Positions 34,301-45,690 of a stretch of DNA of 64,000 bases are shown one piece after another. The stretch lies in contig NW_020312067.1 of NCBI RefSeq assembly GCF_002999335.1, positions 53,517 through 117,516 on the forward strand. Reading direction: 5' to 3'. This stretch comes from Cyclospora cayetanensis. Taxonomy: Eukaryota > Apicomplexa > Conoidasida > Eucoccidiorida > Eimeriidae. The first letter of the stretch is position 1. The number at the start of each line of letters is the position of its first letter. The notes beneath the pieces were generated by a model. It was not told where the DNA came from. It searched no databases and worked only from the letters and a program-made list of their open reading frames with translations. A program made the translations under genes and the position numbers.

Positions 34301-37300
34301 GCATCTTGGGGGGGAGAAGCAGCTAACGAGCTTTCTCAGAATGTTCCCTTAGCTGCCCTCGCCTTCGTGGACAGGATACTGAGGATCAAGAGCGACTCAG
34401 ACAAGATCAGAGTCCGTCAGTCTTCTGCTGCTGCGCGTCTGTCGCGGGTGCATGCGCATCTATCTGACTGAGAGCACTTTTTAAGGCCCCGACAAAAGAG
34501 GCCGAGGCGAGCCTTAGACGCAAATTGTCTCCTGCCTCGAGACTCGCCAGCCTCTACGCATTGTGCTGGTGGTCGCCTAAGCAAGTGCTGTTACTGCTGC
34601 TAGTACTGCTGTTGCTGTTACTACTGCTGTTACTGCTACTAGTGCTGTTGCTGTTACTACTGCTGTTACTGCTACTAGTGCTGTTGCTGTTACTAGTGCT
34701 GTTGCCGTTACTACTGTTGATACTACTGCTGTTACGGCTGATACTGCTGCTGTTGCTGTAACTAGTGCTGCTGCTGTTACTAGTGCTGTTGCTGTTTCTG
34801 TTGCTACTGCTGTTACTAGGGCTGTTGCTGTTACTACTGCTGTTACTGCTGTTGCTGTTGCCCTTACTGCCGTTACTGTTACTACTGCTGTTACTGTAAC
34901 TACTACTGTTACTGCTGTTGCTGTTACTACTGCTGTAACTGCAGAAAGTTCCTGGATACAGGCCGCCCTCAGCAGACGTCTTTAAGCCAAAGATCGCTTT
35001 TAGGGTAGTGAAGGCAGCAGGGAAAAACAACGGTCCAACGGTTCTAGGGAAGAATCCTCAACAGGGGACGAGTGCGCCTCAGCAAACAGACCCAGGTGCG
35101 CCGATGGGCAGTCCTTGCCGTTAAAAGAGGCCTTGTGACGCTGTGTGTGAAGAGCGATTCTCTTTTCAGAAACGCAGGAAACGGCTTCAGCAGGCATCCC
35201 ACCTGCCAGACACAGCTAGCCATGCCGTACAAACCGCTATATCCCGACAGAGGGAGTTGCTCTCTCTTTGAAGCGTGGTATATGTATGTATGTGTATGTG
35301 TATATGTGTGTATATGTATGAGTATGTATGGATGTGTGCTGGAACGTCTCAGTTCAGTGCCAGTTCATTGTGGTACATACCCACGGCTCTGTTATGTACG
35401 ACGCGACAAAATTCTGCATCAGCGATGCCAATGCATACACCGTCCCTTCGCGTGAGTTTGGCAGGGCGTCTGCTGCTGAGGGATTACGAGTGGCACTGCG
35501 TAGGGGAGGGCCATGGATTTGTTCGATTACGCTGAACAGGAGCTGATTGAGCAACTTCTTGCGGCTTCTCGGGGAGGTTGCACCCTGCGCAGCTGCGCAA
35601 ATCAGAGAAAAAGGAATCCAGGCAACACCCCATGAAACTTCTGCGGTCTGTACACCGCGCCTTCTCGCAGGCCTTCGCAACTTGCTGCTGGCGAGCAAGT
35701 TGGAACTGGTTCGCTCGCTTGTCTACAGCGAGGCTGCCCAAGACGTGATTCCGCCAGACTGCTCGCGCGTCAGCTTTGCAGATCGGCTTATTCAATACGT
35801 CAAGGATAGCCTTTCGGAGGGAACGGCAAGCCTTCACGCACCTGCCGCCGCCCCCCTCCGACTCTTTTCTAACGTTCCCGTATTCATGTATATATATACA
35901 TATGTGTGCGCGAACTCTCCAAATTTCGCCCTGCCGTGTCTTCGGATGTCGAGATTTCCCGCTTTTTCCTTTCGCAGTCTTCTTTGCAGTCGGCCACGTC
36001 CGCACTTTCCTCAGGCAGTGTACGCGTCACCAGCCAGCGTACGGACAGCGCAATTTTCATGACTTTTGCGTTGTGCGGTCGCATCTTCTTAGGAAGCCCC
36101 GCAAACGAACTTTATTGCATGTGTCAACTCTTTAAAGCCTATCGCTTTTGGAGTATCCGAAAAGGGGCAAAATTCGAACTTCCACCTGGATCGCTGGAGG
36201 CAAACAGCTCAAAGAGACCACGACTTCGAAGAGACAGACCAACAAGGCATGCAAAAGGAGCTAGCGAGGGGCTTAGTTCACGAGCCTCTCGTGCCTTCCC
36301 GCATAGTTGCCCTCATGGAGAATGAGACCAAACAAGCGAATCGTGCTTCCAGCGTTCTCAGCGGCTTCGACGTCGCGTACGTATGGAAGCAACTCCATGA
36401 CTTTCAAGTCCTAGTAAGTTCGCTGTCAACTGCGAATTCCAATGGCGTGGAGCCTCCATCTGCCTGCAAACGCCGCAGCAGCTCCTTGCACTTTAAGCCT
36501 TTGACTTTCACACGATAGAAAGCCCTCAAGACGCATGCGTAATGAAAAAAAGGCAAATCGTTTCTGCCCCCTTCGCGCTGCTACCTCTGCTACTGCTACC
36601 TCTGCTACTGCTACCTCTGCTTCTGCTTCTACTGCTTCTGCTTCTACTGCTTCTACTTCTACTGCTTCTACTGCTGCTTCTGCTTCTACTGCTGCTTCTG
36701 CTTCTACTGCTGCTTCTGCTGCCCGGCAGACGTACTGCGCAACGCGCTACTTAGGAATGACGGTGCGGCTTCTTTACGAGGAGTTTCTCGAGCTTTACTC
36801 CATTCTCTGCATACCCACAACCTACGGCCAGCCTACGACGAAGGCGTTCCTCAGCCATCCCGATCCTAAGGCTGCCAGCACTTTTCTCCTCCAGGTATGC
36901 TCTCTCTCTCCCTCTCTTTCTTTCTTTCTCTCTCATTCTTTCTCTCTCTTTCTCTCGATGATGCAGTAGTGCTGCGACTACTCCTGCAAGCGCAGTCCGT
37001 TCGTGCTGACAATGCATCCTGCCCAAAAAAGGGGTATTGCTGGCTCGCGATCGTTAGCCCTCCGAGATCTCCTCGGTGAGACATGAGCATCCGCCGGTCA
37101 GAATGTGCTGCTTTTGTCGTACGCTTAGGCACTGAAGTTTCCAAGCACGGGATATCAGCTGGGCAAGTCGATGATTTTCTTCCGCAAAGCAGCATTCATT
37201 GTGCTCGAGAAGAAGTGAGGCGCAGCTTAAACACTAAGGCTTTCGAAGGAAAGCCTCCGCCAGGGCCCATACAAATCTCAATATCCACGCGTTGGTCACT

Positions 37301-40300
37301 TTGAAATCAGTCAGCATCCGGTTCCCGCCTCCTGTTGCAGCCTCCTTTACGCGCTTCGGGAGATGTGTATTTGTGTGTGTATATGTCTGTGTGTATATGT
37401 CTGTGCGTATCTGTGTGGTTCTGCGTGTATGTGTATCTGTGTGTAGGCGTGTGTCTGGTTGCGTATGTCTGTGTGTAGGTATGTATCTGTGTGTGTTTAT
37501 GTATGTGTATGTCTGTATGTGTATGTATATGTCTGTCTGTGTATGTCTGTTTGTGTATGTTTGTATGCATATGTCTGTATGTATATGTCTGTATGCATAT
37601 GTCTGTTTGTGTATGTTTATGTCTGTCTGTGTATGTCTGTTTGTGTATGTCTGGATGTACATGTCTGTATGTGTATGTATTTGTGTATATGTGTGTTTGG
37701 CGACGGACTCGCAGAAGGGGCTGCCATCAACCAGTGCTCCCTACAAATCTGAGCCTGAGAGATTTTTTCCATTCGGTGTGGCTTGCCCTTGCGTTGTATT
37801 TCGCAGGAGAATAGACTACCTGGAGCGTTTGGTTCCGGCTGTTACCCGCATGCAGCGCATGTGGCGTACAGTCCGTGAACGCGCATTTGTTGCAGACATG
37901 CGTTGGCTATGCATCCGTGTCCAGAGCCATATACGGCGTATTCGTTTGCTTCAAGAGCTAGCGAAACTTAAATCCACTAAAGATTTCTTCTTTGGAGCAG
38001 TCATCCTGGCGGGCTTTGCATATGCCTTCCGCCGACTTGGTCTCAGCGACGAGGTCGTTCGTTCCATCGAAATGAAGTGAGGGCTAACACAGCGTTTTGA
38101 ATGGCAGGAAGGCAGAGCAGCTTGATCAGAAAGCTCACTCACGTACACGCACACGTAAATACACACACAGAAATACACACACATACACATACACACATAC
38201 ACACGCATACACACGCACATACATACATACACAGAAATACACATATACACATACACATACACGCACACACACATACATACATACATAGAAGGACACACAT
38301 ACACATAGACATACACACATACACACATGCATACACAGAAATACACATACACACATGCATACACAGATATACACATACACACATGCACATATACACACAC
38401 ACATATACACACATATACACACAGAAATACACACACATACACATACACACACACTCACACACATATACATATATACACATACACATACACAGAAACACAC
38501 ACATATGCACATACGCATACACACACACTCACTCACATACACAAACACACATACATACGTACACATATATGCACATATACACATTCACACATACACACAC
38601 TCACTCACATACATACACACATACATACATACACAGAAATACACATATACACATACACACACACTCACTCACATATACACACGCATATATACACATACAC
38701 AGAAATACACATATACACATACACACACACTCACTCACATATACACACGCATATATACACATACACTGAAATACACATACACACACACGCGCACAAATGT
38801 GTCGGGAGTGCTGTACTGACATCCCCGTCTCGTGTGTTTCGAAGCTGCTTCCGGCGCAGGATGTCTGGATGCAGGAACTCTTGCGAACGCTGGGGGAAGG
38901 CATGATGCAGGGGTATGGGGAATGAGGGGAAAGGGTGCAGGCGCAACGTCCCCTTTCTTGTCTGCTGCTGCTGTGCAATGTGCATGCGACACGCAGGTAT
39001 AGGAATAGGGAAGTTTACTGCCTTCGCTGGAGTGCAGCAGTCTGCCTCCAAGCTTGGTGGCGTTCGATCCTGGCTCAGAAGGAGGCAGCAAAGCTCCGGC
39101 ACTCTGTATTGTTGGACCACAGCTCGCTTCTTGTGCAGGTAAATGAGCACGAGTTGTCTTTTCTGGTGTCAAGACAGCAGCAACGCCGAGCAGCAGCGCA
39201 GCTTCAGTGAGGGCCCTTGCGCAAGTGAACGCTTCGTTACGTGGCTGCTCTATGCCATGAGGATTGCAGAATGTTTGGCGGTGCTTCAAAGCTCAAGCTG
39301 TCGTTCTTGAGAAAGTCACCGAAGAGCTCATTCCCAACCGAGCAGCTACAGTCATGCAGCGCCATGTTAGAGGGTATGGCTACTACTGCTCCAGCATGGA
39401 GATGCTTGCTGCCTTGAAGCGGATGCATCTGGCATTTGCCACGTCTTGCATGCAGGCGCTAATGCCCAGGCAGCCCGTTGTGGGGGTGTCTTCTTGTGGC
39501 TGAAGCACTTATTTTGAATGTCTCTGAGGCCAAATTATGCGGCAACACGCGCGCGTCTCTTCTCCTGTGCTTGACTCCTAATGCGGCATTTTCGAACGGG
39601 GGTGAAGAACAAGACCTTCCACGAGCGAGCATCCGGCGTGATGTCTACATGACATATGATTATATATGAACATATGTATGCATACTCTGTTGCGCGTGCA
39701 GCTGGAGGGAGAGGCGCAAATTCCAGGAGCTCCGGGGGCTCACAATGGCATTTCTTTCGATTCAGCGAAAGGGGGAAAAGCTGTACAGCATGCGCGTCAT
39801 GTTGAACTACCGACCAATCATTCGGCGGACCACTGTGATGCGGGATATGATTTTGTAAGAGCATTTCAGGCAGCGTGTGTGTGTTGGTGTTGGTGTTGGT
39901 GTGGATTGTTTTGCCTTCCTGACGACGCGCATGATGAAGCATCTGAACGCTAACTGTCTATCTATATGTATATATATATATCAATATATACAGACACGCC
40001 GCTGTCAGCACAAATATATGGGGAAGGAATTCCTGAGTTTCCGAGACTTGCAGTTCTGTCCACACGGCGATGCGGCCGATCCTGTACTACCCAAGCTTCC
40101 CCCATCCCCCATTCCCCCCCTTGAGGCAGCCATCATACATTTTCCCTATCGTGCAGAGCTTTGTGTTGCAGATTTCAGATGGATCCTTCAGTTGTGCGCA
40201 TCCAGAGCTTCTTTAGAATGGCTGTCATCAGACAGCAGTACCTTCGCTTGCGGAATGCAGCGCTGCTATGTCAAGCGGGGATCTTAACAAGGCTACGTCG

Positions 40301-43300
40301 CGTAAGTTGCTCTTTGCAGCGCATCTTATGACGGCCGTTGCTTTAATACGCTATGCCTCCAGTGATGCTTGCGGCAAGTCTTCATGCTGCCGTTACAGGG
40401 GGGAAACAAAGATATTTGAGGTTCGCCAGCGTGCCCCTTACAGTGCGCGCCTCTCTGTTAAGGGCCTTTTGATTAGCTGCAGCTGCATGCTTCTCTGTGG
40501 GCATAATTTGCTTTTTTCGAATGCTGAATGTAGGAATGTGCGTGTGATATATACATATACATATATATACATATATATATGTGTATATACTGTTTTGCAT
40601 CGCGTGCAGGGCGACTTTCTCTTGACAAAAAGAAGAGTCGTGAAGCTGCAGCGCTGGTGGCGGTCGATGCGACTGCTGCGTGGCATGGATATCGAAGTGG
40701 GGTTGCCTCCTCCCGTGCGACTGCCTGGAGTGAGTGGAGGACAAAGGCATGAAGGCCTAGCAATAAATTTTCCTTCCCATATTCCTTCCCACCAATACCA
40801 CCTACACCACAATGGTGGTGCAGATATTTGAGCACACGTGTCGGGCGCCTCCCTCCCCTGCCAAAATTTTCAGGCGTAGCTTGTGTTTACCGGCAGAACA
40901 CAGCAAACATCATTTGCTTGGCAGCAGCTCAGGCAGGGGACGTTTGCTGCCGTTGCTTAACGCAGGGAATGCTTTGCGCTTGAGCTCCCGTCCTCTGCTT
41001 TGGACGCCTCTTGTGAACCGCGATTGCTGCAGAAAGCTGACTCCGTGGTTAGAAGACGCGAACTCGTTGCTTTCGAACTTCTACGCCCTCATTTCCTGAT
41101 GGTTCAGGGCATGCTCAGATTCGAGAGAACGCGGCAGGATGCGCATTGCGCTTACCCTTTTCGGTTGCATGCGAATTCAGACTGCCGGGGAATATATCCG
41201 CGTACGTGGGCCTTGCCTCTGCAGGATCTGTTGACTCAGCTGGCTGCAAAGGCACGCCACCAGCAGCACAGTTACATCTCCGAGGCTATGCAGGTAGCAG
41301 CCGTGACGGTAAGGCTCAGCTCTTTGGAGGTTGGAGCCCATGCGTGTAGGGCCCCATGCAGTGACTTGGTGGTGGGAGCGAGCTCTGCTGTCTGAACACC
41401 TCTCCGCCGCATGCGGTCCATGATGCTTAGGCCCCCTGAGAAATTGCATAATACCATTTATATATATGTATATGGCGTGTTCAATTCTGCGGATCGGGAG
41501 AACATGTCACGATGGTTGTTTTTTTGTATATGCACGTCTCCTTTTTTTGTATGTGCACGTCTCCTTTTTTTGTGTATGTGCACGTCTCCTTTTTTTGTAT
41601 ATGCACGTCTCCTTTTTTTGTATATGCACGTCTCCTTTTTTTGTATATGCACGTCTCCTTTTTTGTATATGCACGTCTCCTTTTTGTGTATGTGCACGTC
41701 TCCTTTTTGTGTATGTGCACGTCTCCTTTTTGTGTATGTGCACGTCTCCTTTTTTTGTATGTGCACGTCTCCTTTTTTTGTATGTGCACGTCTCCGTTTT
41801 GTGTATGCGCACGTCTCCTTTTTTTGCATGTGCACGTCTCCGTTTTGTGTATGCGCACGTCTCCTTTTTTTGTGTATGCACGTCTCCATTTTTTGTATAT
41901 GCACGTCTCCTTTTTGTGTATGCGCATTGCTTGGTTTGCAGTTTCAAGACATAGCGATCGGGGGGCATCACAGCCTCGTCTTGTTAGGGGTTCGGCAGGC
42001 TGCGTCTGGGAACTTTGCTACGCGCGTTCGCATGGTGGTTAAGGGTGGCGGTTGGCAAGACTTTAGTCTAGAGCCTAGAGTGTATGCGTGGGGTTGGAGT
42101 GATAAGGGGCAACTTGGTGCTCCGCAGCGTCCGGGGGAGCAGGGCATGTCTTGCATCGGACCACTGAAGTTTATTGATCGGGTATTTAAGGACAGTGTGG
42201 ATCCTGCAACGGGTATGTTTCGCAGCCAGCGGGGGTGCTGGAGCTTCGGTGGCTGTGTGCACGCGCCCAGTGCACACGCATTCGCGGCAGAGCTTCCGGA
42301 GGGTTGTGCAGGGTCTGCTGCGGCGTGTTTTCGTGTGTGTTGAGTGTGCTCGCTTCTCAGGGCACTTGGTGCAGAATTTGATCCACGAAGTCGACTATAC
42401 CCACACAGTATGTACAGTTGCAGCTGGCTTGGATCACTCCGTGGCGCTGACAAGCGAGGGCATGGTCTTCGCGTGGGGAGACAACTCCGAAGGGCAGTGC
42501 GGCTTAGGCCACAGACTCTTGGCAGTCAGACATCCGACGCTTATCCCCACCATCCGCAACAACGGCATCAAGCTGAAGAGGTAGTATTGCCGACGCCGCT
42601 GCGCCTGCTAGCCCCTTGCTTGCGGAGAAAGATTGGCTGTACAGAGGGGGGGCGGAAGCTGCGCTCAGCACGCACAGGCGTTGTTTTGCGGCTGTTGAGG
42701 CCTACGAGAACGCGGCGGGGAGACTACTGCCCCTATCTTCTGCGCATAGTGGCTTTTTTTGTTGCAATGTGCACGATGCAGCATTGCTGCAGGTCCAAGG
42801 CAGACGGGTGCCGTGTCTATGGATGGCAAGGCCCTTATGTGGGGAGCAGCTCACTTTGTTCGCCTGCCAACGGTGGTGCCCGACTCGCATTCATACACTC
42901 CACGAGGGGTCCCCCTCGATGCGAAATACGAGGCCCTCCAGGTATGCGTGGCGGCTCTATGAGACTGCGCCGTGATTCCCGGAGAGGGAGAGAGGAGGGG
43001 TGAGCAGCGCCATCGACGACAAGGCACTGCCGCTGCGTTGAAGGTGCTTGCTATGTCTGCAGATCTGCTGCTCTTCGGGATTCAACATCTTGCGAACGGC
43101 TGGCACCAGTGGAGTTCTTGGATGGGGGCGCAACGAGAGCGGACAGCTTGGGCAGGGGCCTGAAGACAAGAAGTCTCGAGATTTGCCGATTTTCATTCCG
43201 CTTCCTGCTACCCCAGCCCACTCGCATGTGGTTTCGAAGGTTGTTGTGGGGACCAGCTTCGTAGTCGTGTCTCTGCAGCAGGCTTCCTCTTTTCTGTATA

Positions 43301-44992
43301 CATGGGGAGCTCTCTACGTCGAAGAGGCGTCGGAAGCCGCAGCAAGCGGCGCTGGAGGCGTCGCAGGCGCTAAGAGGTCTCCTGGAGCGCAGGGTCAGAA
43401 AGCGACTCTGAATCCGTTTCTGAGGCGTACGGGAGCAACAGCCGCGCAGCAGCAGCCTCAGCAAGCCAAGTCAAAGGCAGGCTCCTCCAAGGCAGCCGAA
43501 GTAAAAGCCGTTTGCAAGCCTACGCGCGTGGAGCATCCTTTGTGGAAGGACGACGCGGTTATCGACATCAGTGCAACTGGATCGGAGGTACTGGTGAGGC
43601 AGAGCCAAAACACCCTGACCGCCAGTGCCTCAGCGCTTTTCTCCGGCTTTTTCCGAGCCAGCGGCCAAAGGGAAGAAGGCTAAAACCGTATTCCATGAAT
43701 TGTGTCGAGGTCCATTCAGGTACTTTTCGAGTCTCGCGTAGTTCATGGATATTCGTGGCTGGAAGTCCTCTACACGCAACGCGCTTCGGCTCCTGCAGCT
43801 GCGACAGAAGAACGCGCACCCGCCGTTCAATCCTTCTTCTTCAAGAAAGCCATGCCCCAACCCAAGGCTCAGGAAGCCCCCAAAGAAGATCTACCTTCAT
43901 GCGTAGTGGAGCGCCTTCGAGGGGAATTCACCTTGAAGCCTTGCATCTACAGCTTGCGCCATCTAAAGTAGGTGGACTCGCGAAGCATCGTGCGACGGTG
44001 CTCGCCAAAGCTCTTTGAAGGGACTGTAAGCAGGCTTCTGCATCTCGTTCCCATGACCACTGCCGTGCTATCAACTGCCTTTTCTGTGCAGACCACTACG
44101 AATGTGTATTCGGTCAGTCCACGGCACCGGAAACGCCGTTTCGCTGTCTTTCAGCTGGGCGAAGGCGGTTCGACCTACAAAGCAGTCGCTTGAAAGCATG
44201 TGTGAGGCAAAGGAGCCCACGTTCTTGAAGTACACCACTGCCTCAGGCAAGTTCAGCGCCCTTCACGCCAATCTTTGAGGGGCCTGTAGGCCTTCTGCGT
44301 AATGCTCCAGAAGGAGAAATCCCTCTCTGCTCTTATGCTCCTGGGTAGTGTGCAGGATGCTCCCTGGCCTCAGGAAGCCTTCAGCCTGCCGCGCGTTCGC
44401 GATTTTGTTCCCAAGCCATCCAAATTCAAACCCGTCGAGCAATGTCTGTTCGCTTCACTGTATTTTTCGCGGTCGCTGTGTATGCGTTTCAGGGGCCTCA
44501 ATAGAAGTACCCCCCAAAATCAAAGAGAAGGCCCAGAAGAAACACAAAGAACTTATGGACGATTCCGCTCGTCTTCTCTCCAGCCCCCTGCTCTCACGAG
44601 AGGTATTCCCCGTCGGCGCTCGTATTTCGGGCAGTCCACCTTCACACATGCCAGATTGTTTTTGCGCTTCTAGCCTTAGGTCGCACATTTTGTGTAGAAC
44701 GTACGTGATTGAATGGCTTTTAGTTGCTTCAGAATAGCTATGACCTTACCTGGGACTCGCACACTGAGGGTTTTCGTGGACACTTTTTGAATAATGCTGA
44801 TGCTGTCGAGGTTGACTGTGTGCTGTTGCGCATCCTTTTCAGAACCAGTCCCGTCAAAGTGCAAAACCAGCAGCGGAGACTTTAGTGCCTGATGCGCGGT
44901 TGTTACATCGCATGCGTTCTATTTATGGTACCGGTAGTGCTAAGGGCCGCCTTGGCGCCTTTGGCTATGACTATGAGAACGATGAAAGCTAA
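28326..44992 (+). CDS. Giant unconventional myosin with IQ neck and RCC1 tail (MyoH-like)
   Basis: Motor, neck and propeller follow in one gene of over 20 exons. The first eight (28326-28818, 28991-29372, 29791-30187, 30345-30535, 30698-30993, 31680-31873, 32558-32727, 33062-33195) chain in frame. A 300-residue extension leads to the motor: [27 protein letters not shown]-loop position GASGCGQD (396-403), [28 protein letters not shown]-type helices follow ([56 protein letters not shown]), then RCC1 blades ([42 protein letters not shown]) and a basic tail ending [12 protein letters not shown], stop at 44990. Toxoplasma MyoH, a conoid motor needed for invasion and egress, has this IQ plus RCC1/ATS1 layout. 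The nucleotide-contact residues here are non-canonical, so orthology or activity is uncertain. Confidence 0.8.
31010..31345 (+). repeat. (CA)n-rich tract in myosin intron
   Basis: Imperfect acacataaacatacac and acagacaca units within the intron 30994-31679. Open frames here encode only His/Thr or Val/Cys strings. Confidence 0.85.
31915..32310 (+). repeat. (CT)n minisatellite in myosin intron
   Basis: Pyrimidine tract with recurring taaacacacttct and atatctatctttccccttcc blocks about every 60-80 bp, inside the intron 31874-32557. The strand is almost purely pyrimidine over 400 bp, so the other strand gives an Arg/Glu-rich open frame that is not a gene. Confidence 0.85.
33535..34175 (+). repeat. 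21-bp minisatellite in myosin intron
   Basis: About 28-30 tandem copies of atgcatgatgctgtactctgc and close variants fill the intron 33196-34178 up to the acceptor ctctgcag, which is itself made from the repeat unit. Each unit has the palindrome tgcatgca. Because 21 is a multiple of three, every frame stays open on both strands. Confidence 0.9.
34580..34950 (+). repeat. Trinucleotide CTG/TTA tract in myosin intron
   Basis: Irregular ctgttgctgttactactg units over 370 bp. It ends at the acceptor aactgcag before the exon encoding [16 protein letters not shown]. Confidence 0.85.
36575..36722 (+). repeat. CTTCTGCTA trinucleotide tract in myosin intron
   Basis: Units of ctgctacct and cttctgcttctactg just before the exon encoding [19 protein letters not shown]. 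Could in principle be read as Ser/Ala/Thr codons, but it occupies an intron position of the motor. Confidence 0.75.
37360..37700 (+). repeat. (GT)n-rich tract in myosin intron
   Basis: Tgtatgtctgtgtgtatat-type units between the end of the motor and the first IQ exon (starting about 37807 after ttcgcag). Confidence 0.85.
38130..38800 (+). repeat. (CA)n-rich tract in myosin intron
   Basis: About 670 bp of acacatacac and aaatacacatata units, the longest dinucleotide-type array in the window. It lies between the donor GAA|GTGAGG at about 38071 and the exon encoding [17 protein letters not shown] higher-order repeat of about 73 bp is visible near 38635-38770. Confidence 0.85.
41510..41930 (+). 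repeat. 21-23-bp minisatellite in myosin intron
   Basis: Seventeen copies of a unit with the invariant core gcacgtctcc followed by a variable T run and gtata or gtgtatg. It lies in the intron just before the first RCC1 blade exon ([15 protein letters not shown]), ending about 15 bp before the acceptor tttgcag. Confidence 0.9.
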
Positions 44993-45137
44993 AAGTAGCT
45001 AAGAAGGAGGTATGCAGTTCAGCATGCCTGGAAACATATATAGCTTAATATTTTTTCGTTTTAAAGAGTCTCCTATACTAGGCAGATTCGCCGTCTATGC
45101 TTTTGCTTTGTAGCCCCCTACTCTTACGATTTTATAA

Positions 45138-45690
45138 TTGATTGCGACTAAAAGGCACAATGCATGCTTGGCTGCGCAAAACCTCGTCTTGGTAGAATAT
45201 TGGAGCGGCTGCCACATTCTAGTACCTCAACTGTTTGCACAGCACGAAGGAATACTGCTTGCCAGATGGGTCTTGTATGCATTACGCTGGATAAATTTAC
45301 TTCCGCAATCCATCCACAGACCGAATCATCGAACTGGCCAACGCACAATCATCCAGAGGGAAAGCAAAGTCATCAAATACAATGTGGTTTGTAGAGTGCC
45401 TCTAAGCTGGTCATCATACTTCAACCCGGCCTTCCCCCTAGACTGGAATATAGGGATTGGTAGGCTGGCCACACACGCACTAGCTTCAACTGATCAAATT
45501 GAAACTCTTGCAAAACATGCAAAATGCTCTCAGGGATTCCTTGTTTGGAGACCAGTGACTTCGTGGAGTGAATACCCTAGACTTCACTTTGCAAATGATG
45601 CAGCAGCCGTATCCATGCACTTTCAATTAGCAGACGATTTTGATTCACAACAGGGTTCCATGAATACAAATTTCGCCTCCTCTTGAGGCT
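45138..45690 (+). pseudogene. Integrase relic (HPQT box), plus strand
   Basis: One frame at 45290-45330 reads KFTSAIHPQTESSNWPTHN, a damaged copy of 'mSTA.HPQTDGQTER.N', the end of the Ty3/gypsy integrase core. Following sequence in shifted frames (GHHTSTRPSP) resembles the 'N...h.STG.SPF' stretch that comes next in these integrases. This copy points the opposite way to the 0-5 kb relic. The reading is broken by frameshifts and stops. Confidence 0.6.

Noticed and set aside
33364..34471. Repeated-peptide open frames over the 21-bp array (CMHDAVL-type on plus, MHAEYSI-type on minus)
   Set aside because: The unit length is a multiple of three, so all frames stay open. The array lies in an intron between two myosin exons that join in frame. 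Only the exon from 34179 on is coding.
38101..38905. Long His/Thr and Val/Cys open frames
   Set aside because: Products of a (CA)n array in an intron of the myosin gene.
41510..41930. CRISPR-like array (short conserved core with variable spacers)
   Set aside because: Spacers are only T-rich linkers of 11-13 bp, cores are 10 bp, the host is a eukaryote and the array is inside an intron.
41411..42042. Open frames with repeated [15 protein letters not shown] units, and minus-strand Lys/Arg counterparts
   Set aside because: Produced by the 23-bp minisatellite in the intron before the RCC1 exons; only the part from 41941 on is coding.
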